From Clostridia bacterium (GTDB lineage Bacteria > Bacillota > Clostridia > Oscillospirales > Acutalibacteraceae): 10,389 bases of DNA. How positions within the stretch are numbered: position 1 is the first letter of the stretch; the number at the start of each line of letters is the position of its first letter. Location of the stretch: NCBI GenBank assembly GCA_017502965.1, contig JAFVTZ010000156.1:1-10389 (forward strand). Direction: 5' to 3'. The position numbers and the translations under genes are program-made. Of this stretch, positions 5,654-10,389 are shown piece after piece. The notes beneath the pieces are model-generated. The model worked only from the letters and a program-made list of their open reading frames with translations. It made no database searches and was not told the origin of the DNA.

Positions 5654-6919
5654 TTATTTATTCTTAATTATATCCCAATATTCCTTGAATTTCTGTTCGT
5701 TTTTATTGTCGCCGTAAATATAATATTTCTTATTTTTAATATTATCGGGCAGATACTGTTGGTTTACATAATGTCTGGGATAATCGTGCGGATATTTGTA
5801 GTTTTGCCCCTTAACTGCGGCATCCTCACCGTCAAAATGTTTGTTCTGAAGTTGGCGGGGAATATCGCCGCCGATTCCCATTTCAATATCGTTCATAGCG
5901 GCAATAATTGCATTGTGAGCAGAGTTTGATTTCGGAGAAGTTGCTACAAGAATAACGGCATTTGCAAGAGGGAGTCGGGCTTCAGGAAGACCTACCTGCA
6001 ACGCTGTATCAACAGCGGCTTTAACGATAGGAATTATCTGCGGATAAGCGAGTCCGACATCTTCATTAGCACAAACTAAGAGTCTTCTGCAGGCACTCGG
6101 CAAATCGCCTGCCGCTAAAAGTCTTCCAAGATAGTAAATTGCGGCATCGGGGTCAGAGCCTCGCATAGATTTCTGATAGGCAGAAATGATATCGTAATGC
6201 TCATCACCCTCGCGGTCATATCTTACCGCGTTTGAAGCAAGGATTTCTTCGACAGTGTCGTCACTTATGACAATTTTTTCTCCGCTTTCGCAGGTCAAAG
6301 TGCAAAGTTCGAGCATATTGAGCGCCCGCCTTACATCTCCTGCGGCGGCGGTTGCCATTTTGGATAAAGAAATGGCAGAAATCTCTATTTCCTTATTGTT
6401 TTCCCCGCTCAGAATTTTTATTCCGCGCAGGATAACCGTTTTGATATCCTCTGCCGAAAGGGTTTTGAATTCAAACACCGTTGAACGGCTTAAAATGGCA
6501 TTATAAACATAAAAATAGGGGTTTTCGGTTGTGGATGCAATAAGGGTGATATCACCGTTTTCTATGTAAGACAGCAAAATCTGCTGTTGTTTTTTATTAA
6601 AATACTGAATCTCGTCAAGATAGAGTAAAATTCCGTTTGCACTCTCAATAGAGCCGATACTGTTGATAATTTCTTTTATATCCGAGGTAGAGGCAGTTGT
6701 GGCATTGAGGCGGTAGAGTTTTTTTCCGCAGGACTGCGCAATTATATTCGCCACTGTGGTTTTGCCTACGCCGGAAGGCCCGTAAAAAATGAGGTTCGGA
6801 ATATTTCCTGAAGAAATTATCCGCCTTAAAACCTTGCCTTCTGCTAAAATATGGCGCTGACCTGCTACTTCATCTATTGTCTTTGGTCTTAATCGGTCTG
6901 CCAAAGGAGTTATCATCAT
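5654..6919 (-). CDS. rarA: Replication-associated recombination protein A (RarA/MgsA), AAA+ ATPase
   Basis: RarA is a tetrameric AAA+ ATPase related to clamp loaders that works at stalled replication forks and single-strand/double-strand junctions. The 421-residue length equals the usual size. Walker A GPSGVGKT is at residues 47-54, Walker B LLYLDE at 98-103, the sensor-1 stretch IASTTENP at about 127-134, an arginine-finger ILSRS with R145, and a sensor-2 GDVRRALN segment near residue 200. The C-terminal helical domain typical of RarA follows, including the GLAYPQI and SNSAHNAI-type motifs and a PRHYVNQQYLP stretch. The start is the first of two tandem ATGs, with AAAGGCGG about eight bases upstream. 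It leads a unit with ydbS and ydbT, from a near-consensus promoter at 6952-6980. No key residue appears to be missing. Confidence 0.96.
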   Translation of the reverse strand: MMITPLADRLRPKTIDEVAGQRHILAEGKVLRRIISSGNIPNLIFYGPSGVGKTTVANIIAQSCGKKLYRLNATTASTSDIKEIINSIGSIESANGILLYLDEIQYFNKKQQQILLSYIENGDITLIASTTENPYFYVYNAILSRSTVFEFKTLSAEDIKTVILRGIKILSGENNKEIEISAISLSKMATAAAGDVRRALNMLELCTLTCESGEKIVISDDTVEEILASNAVRYDREGDEHYDIISAYQKSMRGSDPDAAIYYLGRLLAAGDLPSACRRLLVCANEDVGLAYPQIIPIVKAAVDTALQVGLPEARLPLANAVILVATSPKSNSAHNAIIAAMNDIEMGIGGDIPRQLQNKHFDGEDAAVKGQNYKYPHDYPRHYVNQQYLPDNIKNKKYYIYGDNKNEQKFKEYWDIIKNK

Positions 6920-6951
6920 AAAACACCGCCTTTCAATAGTGTGCTGATATT

Positions 6952-6980
6952 ATTATACCTGTTTTACCAGTATTTTTCAA
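6952..6980 (-). promoter_or_regulatory. Sigma-A promoter of rarA
   Basis: On the minus strand, -35 TTGAAA (6980-6975) and -10 TATAAT (6957-6952) stand 17 bases apart, which is nearly consensus. The transcript would begin near 6945, about 25 bases before the rarA ATG. No equally good promoter is seen for the divergent flippase gene. Confidence 0.78.
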
Positions 6981-7017
6981 TAGTGCTTCTCATATATTTG
7001 AAAGGGAAGTGGATTTA

Positions 7018-8541
7018 ATGAAAAAAACTCTGTTTATAAAAAACGCGCTGATACTTACCGTTTCGTCGCTTGTTTTAAGATTTGCAGGCATTATATTCAA
7101 GGTCTGGCTTGCATCTCTTATAGGCAGTGAGGGAATAGGTCTTTATCAACTTATATTTTCGGTTTATATGCTTGTATCCACCTTTGCATCAAGCGGAATA
7201 AGCACTGCTGTTACCCGTCTTATTGCAGAAGAAGCGGCACTTGGGACAAAAAAAGGCTGTGTCAGGATACTGCGGCGGGCGGTGGAACTCACCCTCATAA
7301 TAGCAGTTTTAACCCTGCTTGCGGTTTTCTTTGGAGCGGAGTTTATAGCAACTGAATTTCTCGGTGATATACGGGCGGTGAAAGCACTTAAAATCCTGCC
7401 TTTTTCACTACCCTTTATGGGTGTTTCTTCCTGCCTTCGGGGATATTTTATCGCCCGCAGAAAAGCAGAGCCGAGTGCTGTAGCCCAGATAACCGAGCAG
7501 GCTGTTCGAATTTTTGCAGTGGTTTTGCTTGTAAAGGCATTTTTGTCAAAAGGGCTGGAAATCGCCTGCGCGGCGGTGATGTTCGGGGACTTTATTTCCG
7601 AGGCAATAGGTCTTGCGGTGCTGTATTTCAGTTATCTTGCGGATAAGCGGAAACTAAATACTCTCGGCGGCAGAGCAGACGCTCCAAAAGGCACACTAAG
7701 ACGGATTTTACATATAGCCGCGCCTATAACTTCGGGAAGATATCTAAATACCGCCCTTAGAACGGCGGAAAATCTGCTTGTACCCAAAAATCTTGCGAAA
7801 TTCCCTGCTACCGGGGCTACAGCGCTGTCACAATTCGGTATGATAAAAGGAATGGCTTTGCCGATTTTGTTTTTCCCCTCTGCAATACTCGGGTCGGTGT
7901 CAACCTTGCTTATTCCCGAAATGTCAGAAGCGGCGGCAAAAGAGAGGTTTTCGGTGGTAAGGAGCACTACAGAGAGAATAATAAAATTAACCGCTGTGAT
8001 AGGGTTTATTTTCAGCGCTATCTTTTTTGTCGGCGGAGAGGAAATCGGAAATCTGATTTATGGCGAAGAATCGGTAGGTTTTTTGCTAAAAGCACTCGCC
8101 CCCATAGTTCCTCTTATGTATCTTGACAGTATAAGTGACGGCATTTTAAAAGGTCTTGACCAACAAGGATTCACCTTTAAAAATTCGGTTTTTGATTCTA
8201 CTATCAGGATAATTCTCATACTTATAATTCTGCCAAAATCGGGACTTAACGGATTTTTGGGAATTATGTATTTTTCAAATTTTTTAACCTGTTTTCTTAA
8301 TGTGGGAAGACTTATAAAGGTGAGCCGTGCAAAATTAAAAACGGCACAGGATATCCTGCTGCCGCTTATCTCTGCTTTTTGTATTTCGCTCCTTGCTGAT
8401 ACATTTCTCAGAATAATTCCGCTTAAATTTGAGTTGGTTTACATAATATTTTTGTGCCTGATATGTTTACCGCTTTATGTTTTAATGCTTTTCCTTTTCG
8501 GCACTTTTAAAAAAGATGAAATCAAAGGGTTTTTAAAATGA
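7018..8541 (+). CDS. spoVB: SpoVB-like polysaccharide/lipid flippase (MOP superfamily)
   Basis: This is a multidrug/oligosaccharidyl-lipid/polysaccharide exporter of about 507 residues, close to SpoVB of Bacillus (518). Such proteins flip lipid-linked sugar precursors across the membrane; SpoVB acts in spore-cortex synthesis and relatives in cell-wall or capsule assembly. The N-terminus has LVLRFAGIIFKVWLASLIG at about 17-35, then GLYQLIFSVYMLVSTFASSGISTAVTRLIAEE, the family's conserved opening. About 14 hydrophobic segments follow, with inter-helix basic loops. GTG at 7009 would extend the protein by three residues, but it lies too close to the AAAGGGA site at 7001-7007, whereas ATG 7018 is about 11 bases away. 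The last nine bases overlap the end of convergent bioY. Assignment to SpoVB in particular is by length and opening sequence; a paralogue is possible. Confidence 0.85.
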   Translation: MKKTLFIKNALILTVSSLVLRFAGIIFKVWLASLIGSEGIGLYQLIFSVYMLVSTFASSGISTAVTRLIAEEAALGTKKGCVRILRRAVELTLIIAVLTLLAVFFGAEFIATEFLGDIRAVKALKILPFSLPFMGVSSCLRGYFIARRKAEPSAVAQITEQAVRIFAVVLLVKAFLSKGLEIACAAVMFGDFISEAIGLAVLYFSYLADKRKLNTLGGRADAPKGTLRRILHIAAPITSGRYLNTALRTAENLLVPKNLAKFPATGATALSQFGMIKGMALPILFFPSAILGSVSTLLIPEMSEAAAKERFSVVRSTTERIIKLTAVIGFIFSAIFFVGGEEIGNLIYGEESVGFLLKALAPIVPLMYLDSISDGILKGLDQQGFTFKNSVFDSTIRIILILIILPKSGLNGFLGIMYFSNFLTCFLNVGRLIKVSRAKLKTAQDILLPLISAFCISLLADTFLRIIPLKFELVYIIFLCLICLPLYVLMLFLFGTFKKDEIKGFLK

Positions 8542-9063
8542 TTTTTTTAGTGTTTTCTTTATTTTGTGAGCACTGAAGAAAGCAAGCAAAATAAAGATAG
8601 CATCTTTTAATATGTAGGGCAGGGATGAAATCAGAAATGCAGAAAAAAGAGAGTTTCCTGAAACAAATTTAAACTGCAACACACCAAACAGATGGCAGAG
8701 TAAAAGCCCTGAAAATAAATAAATAAACCTTAAAGCGGTTTTGTTAGGTTTAACGGCAAGACCGCTTAAAAAGGCAAGAGGTAAAAAACCCAAGATAAAA
8801 CCGCCAGTAAGTCCTGCAAGTATCTGCGCTCCGCCCTGAAAAAGGGTGAAAACGGGCATTCCCACAGCGCCGAGAATTATATAAACCGCGGTGGCAAATG
8901 TGCCGTAATATGCGCCGAGAAAACATCCGCAAAGGCATACTGCAAATGTTTGAAGTGTCAGCGGTATTCCGAAAGGCGTCATAACAGATATCTGGGATAA
9001 AATACATATTATTGCGCAAAAAAGCGCAGAAAGAGAAATTTTTACAGAGTTTATTTTCTTCAT
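8533..9063 (-). CDS. bioY: Biotin transporter substrate-binding membrane subunit BioY
   Basis: BioY is the S-component that binds biotin in ECF-type transport. The 176 residues show the family layout: a short cytoplasmic N-terminus, six predicted helices, the conserved GIPLTLQTFAVCLCGCFLGAY segment starting near residue 32 and GAVGMPVFTLFQGG followed by LTGGFILGF (about residues 65-95), which in BioY line the biotin pocket. The ATG has AAAGGA about five bases upstream, and a sigma-A promoter lies at 9101-9129. No ECF ATPase genes are present, so it would use a shared energising module or act alone (both are known). I see no clear BirA-type biotin operator in its leader. Its 3' end overlaps the flippase gene by nine bases. 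Confidence 0.93.
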   Translation of the reverse strand: MKKINSVKISLSALFCAIICILSQISVMTPFGIPLTLQTFAVCLCGCFLGAYYGTFATAVYIILGAVGMPVFTLFQGGAQILAGLTGGFILGFLPLAFLSGLAVKPNKTALRFIYLFSGLLLCHLFGVLQFKFVSGNSLFSAFLISSLPYILKDAIFILLAFFSAHKIKKTLKKSF

Positions 9064-9100
9064 AGTTTTCCTTTTTTAATGAATTTATTGAGGTATATAA

Positions 9101-9129
9101 ATTATATCACACATAAAACTACAATTCAA
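9101..9129 (-). promoter_or_regulatory. Sigma-A promoter of bioY
   Basis: On the minus strand, -35 TTGAAT (9129-9124) and -10 TATAAT (9106-9101) are 17 bases apart, with TGA before the -10 giving an extended -10. The start would be near 9094, about 31 bases before the bioY ATG. The -10 lies in an AT-rich palindrome, ATATAA-A-TTATAT, which is not a recognised biotin operator. Confidence 0.72.
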
Positions 9130-9135
9130 TGAGGA

Positions 9136-9167
9136 AAGCGAGCAGGAATAATTATTCCTGCTCGCTT
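9136..9167. repeat. Perfect 32-bp palindrome between bioY promoter and inverted-repeat element
   Basis: AAGCGAGCAGGAATAA is followed at once by its exact complement (16 bp per arm, no spacer). On the plus strand it is followed by TAGTCTTTTTATAT, so it would terminate plus-strand transcripts. Plus-strand termination fits a read-through RNA from the flippase gene 600 bases upstream. On the minus strand the tail is TTTCCTC, a weaker match for a terminator after the ferredoxin transcript. It may serve both directions. Confidence 0.7.
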
Positions 9168-9193
9168 AGTCTTTTTATATTATAAAAGTTTGT

Positions 9194-9356
9194 TTAGGGT
9201 AGAGTGAATAATCTGAACTCCGTTTTGAAAAGGCAGATTTTCGCTCATACTTTGTTAAAATACTCGTTAATCCGTCAGCCTTACAAGAATGGATTGGGTA
9301 AAAAGCGCCGAAATAAGCCACTTTGAGGCGGGTTCGGATTATTCGCTCTACCCTAA
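9194..9356. mobile_element. 163-bp MITE-like element with 25-bp terminal inverted repeats
   Basis: The arms at 9194-9218 and 9332-9356 both begin TTAGGGTAGAG when read inward; 23 of 25 positions are complementary. The interior 113 bases have no coding frame of note. This is the design of a miniature inverted-repeat element. No clear target duplication is seen at the flanks (AAAAGTTTGT on the left, TCTAAAATTTTG on the right). The right end forms the stop codon of the ferredoxin gene: TAG at 9353-9355 is inside the arm. An alternative is a structured RNA; the two unpaired positions would be U-G wobbles in a plus-strand transcript. Confidence 0.62.
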
Positions 9357-10045
9357 TCTAAAATTTTGCCGTCTGTAGAAACTGTTACCACCTGCCACGG
9401 AATAAATTTTCCGCTTGTCTGCAAGGCTCTTTTAACAGCCTGTTCAATACCGCCGCAGCAGGGCACTTCCATTCGCACTACGGTTACGCTTTTTATATCG
9501 TTATTCCTTATAATAGATGTAAGTTTTTCGGTGTAGTCCCCCTCGTCCAATTTCGGACAACCTATAAGTGTGATATGATTGCGGATAAATTCGTTGTGGA
9601 AATTAGCGTAGGCATAGGCTGTGCAGTCAGCCGCAACAAGCAGTTTTGCGCCGTCAAAATAAGGTGCATTTACGGGTACGAGTTTTATCTGCACAGGCCA
9701 TTGGGAAAGTTGGCTTACAGCGGGGGTGCAGGTTTGCACAGCGGATAGATCACGCTTAATTGCTTTTGATGCAGTTCCCGGACAGCCGCAGGGCAAAGGG
9801 GTCGCCTTTTTCTGTTTTGAGGCAAGAACAGCCGCCTCGTTATAAGCGGGGGCTTCTCTTTCCTCAAAAGTGATAGCATCCACGGGGCAGGCGGGCAGAC
9901 AGTCGCCAAGACCGTCGCAATAATCTTCTCGGGTAAGCATTGCTTTTCCGTTTACCATCTCAATAGCACCCTCATGGCAGGCGGTGGCGTACGCGCCGCA
10001 ACCGTTACATTTTTCCTCATCTATTTTTATAATTTTTCTTATCAT
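9353..10045 (-). CDS. Double-cluster 4Fe-4S ferredoxin-like protein, with altered cluster I ligand
   Basis: This 230-residue protein has an N-terminal ferredoxin domain and a longer cysteine-rich part with PCGCPG (85-90), a DCTAYAY stretch, GCPKLD and CCGG near the C-terminus. It matches a family of predicted iron-sulfur proteins common in Clostridia, often near Crp/Fnr regulators and hydroxylamine reductase (family knowledge). Cluster II reads C43-DGLGD-C49-LPA-C53-P. Cluster I reads C13-NG-C16-GAY-ATA-C23; the usual CxxCxxCxxxC would have a cysteine at residue 19, where this has tyrosine (codon TAC, one base from TGC). The ATG has AAGGAG about eight bases upstream. Its stop codon falls in the arm of a MITE-like element, so the natural C-terminus may have been altered. 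Electron-transfer partner unknown. Confidence 0.85.
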   Translation of the reverse strand: MIRKIIKIDEEKCNGCGAYATACHEGAIEMVNGKAMLTREDYCDGLGDCLPACPVDAITFEEREAPAYNEAAVLASKQKKATPLPCGCPGTASKAIKRDLSAVQTCTPAVSQLSQWPVQIKLVPVNAPYFDGAKLLVAADCTAYAYANFHNEFIRNHITLIGCPKLDEGDYTEKLTSIIRNNDIKSVTVVRMEVPCCGGIEQAVKRALQTSGKFIPWQVVTVSTDGKILD

Positions 10046-10060
10046 AATTTTGCTCCTTGC

Positions 10061-10089
10061 TTGATTTGGTGAGTTTATTATAATATAAT
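10061..10089 (+). promoter_or_regulatory. Sigma-A promoter of the Crp/Fnr-type gene
   Basis: TTGATT (10061-10066) and TATAAT (10084-10089) are 17 bases apart on the plus strand. The start would be near 10096, about 38 bases before the Crp/Fnr ATG. The -10 overlaps the -10 of the ferredoxin promoter on the other strand, so the two promoters cannot be occupied together. Confidence 0.7.
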
Positions 10090-10117
10090 AATAAATAGAA
10101 ATCGGTTGTTTTTACAA
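10088..10117 (-). promoter_or_regulatory. Probable sigma-A promoter of the ferredoxin gene
   Basis: On the minus strand, -35 TTGTAA (10117-10112) and -10 TATTAT (10093-10088) are 18 bases apart. A better -10 hexamer, TATAAT at 10082-10077, has no good -35. The start would be near 10081, 36 bases before the ferredoxin ATG. The -35 lies inside the GTTGT/ACAAC palindrome. Confidence 0.5.
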
Positions 10118-10118
10118 C
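10105..10118. promoter_or_regulatory. Candidate operator palindrome between ferredoxin and Crp/Fnr genes
   Basis: GTTGT-TTTT-ACAAC is a 5-bp inverted repeat with a four-base spacer. It covers the ferredoxin -35 and lies about 9-22 bases after the predicted Crp/Fnr start. The position fits repression by the Crp/Fnr protein on both genes. It is shorter in spacing than the classic FNR site (TTGAT-N4-ATCAA), so the identity of the binding protein is inference. Confidence 0.45.
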
Positions 10119-10133
10119 GGAAAAGAGAAAAAT

Positions 10134-10389
10134 ATGAAAAAATTTGTTCCTGTTCTCAAAAAAACACAGATGTTTGCAGGGGTCAGCGAAGATGAAATTA
10201 TTTCAATGCTTTCCTGCCTCGGAGCGAGAGTTAAATATTATAAAAAAGGTGAATATGTTTTAAGGCAAGGGGAAGCTTTATGCGATATCACCGTTTTGGC
10301 GGAGGGAAGTCTCCATATTCAGAAAGATGACTATTGGGGCAACCGCAGTATACTCGGAGAAATAGCTGTCGGGGAGATGTTCGGGGAAC
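10134..10389 (+). CDS. Crp/Fnr-family transcription regulator, N-terminal part only
   Basis: Eighty-five codons are seen from ATG 10134 to the window edge, starting MKKFVPVLKKTQMFAGVSED. The N-terminal cyclic-nucleotide-binding-like (cupin) fold is clear: LKKTQMFAGVSEDEI, then YYKKGEYVLRQGE (about 36-48), ITVLAEGSLHI (54-64) and LGEIAVGEMFGE (74-85), the pattern of the Crp/Fnr sensor domain. The helix-turn-helix is outside the window. There are no N-terminal cysteines of the FNR 4Fe-4S type, so it is unlikely to be a true oxygen-sensing FNR; signal unknown. It diverges from the ferredoxin gene with overlapping promoters and a shared palindrome, so it likely controls that gene and itself. Confidence 0.86.
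   Translation, partial: MKKFVPVLKKTQMFAGVSEDEIISMLSCLGARVKYYKKGEYVLRQGEALCDITVLAEGSLHIQKDDYWGNRSILGEIAVGEMFGE

Noticed and set aside
6931..6985. Direct repeat TTTCAATAGTG at 6931-6941 and 6975-6985
   Set aside because: Two 11-base copies around the rarA promoter are real, but one copy is largely the -35 region and there is no third copy, palindrome or sign of an operator.
6970..6998. Sporulation sigma-E promoter for the SpoVB-like gene
   Set aside because: GTATTT and CATATATT at 15-base spacing resemble a sigma-E site, but the predicted start would fall on the ribosome site, leaving no usable leader.
7632..7967. Long open frame antisense to the flippase gene
   Set aside because: It is fully within the conserved flippase coding region, has no ribosome site and encodes no recognisable domain, so it is a shadow of the real frame.
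9064..9123. BirA-type biotin operator upstream of bioY
   Set aside because: Only an AT-rich short palindrome around the -10 is present; no half-sites of the usual TTGTAAACC type with the right spacing are seen.
10105..10118. Canonical FNR box
   Set aside because: The spacing between the TTG and CAA triplets is two bases shorter than in TTGAT-N4-ATCAA, and the regulator's visible N-terminus lacks FNR-type cysteines.

Overview
The window looks like a chromosomal segment from a low-GC, endospore-forming anaerobe of class Clostridia (an Oscillospirales-type genome is plausible but not proven). The reasons are a spoVAE homologue, a SpoVB-type flippase, a ParA/ParB pair with parS-like palindromes, AT-rich spacers, strong AGGAGG-type ribosome sites, and a double-cluster ferredoxin divergent from a Crp/Fnr regulator. 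No complete phage, CRISPR array, tRNA or rRNA is visible.

Layout. Bases 1-3031 (minus strand) read as one transcription unit: parA, parB, a frameshifted YcxB-like membrane gene, a doubtful tiny ORF with a very strong ribosome site, and the first 228 codons of an EamA/DMT-type transporter that leaves the window. The unit has a good sigma-A promoter at 3104-3132, with a parS-like site just after the predicted transcription start. Bases 3032-3317 hold no gene but a dense set of palindromes resembling a non-coding mobile repeat. SpoVAE (3318-3686) follows, without the spoVAC and spoVAD partners it usually has. A second parS-like palindrome at 3715-3730 lies inside what looks like the intrinsic terminator of the next unit. 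That unit (3758-6919, minus) is rarA plus two overlapping bacterial-PH-domain membrane genes, driven by a near-consensus promoter at 6952-6980. Diverging from rarA is a SpoVB-like lipid flippase (7018-8541, plus), whose 3' end overlaps that of convergent bioY (8533-9063, minus). Bases 9064-9352 hold the bioY promoter, a perfect 32-bp palindrome and a 163-bp element with 25-bp terminal inverted repeats that ends inside the ferredoxin stop codon. The ferredoxin gene (9353-10045, minus) and a Crp/Fnr regulator (10134 to the edge, plus) diverge from overlapping promoters that share a small palindrome.

The genes cover chromosome partition and replication-fork maintenance (parA, parB, rarA), spore formation (spoVAE, spoVB-like), envelope functions (ydbS/ydbT-like), biotin uptake (bioY) and redox or stress response (ferredoxin, Crp/Fnr). 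I do not see a convincing new multi-gene system. The most unusual features are small: a parS-like site merged with a terminator, two MITE-like elements, homopolymer frameshifts clustered after parB, and a ferredoxin with a Cys-to-Tyr change at a cluster ligand position.
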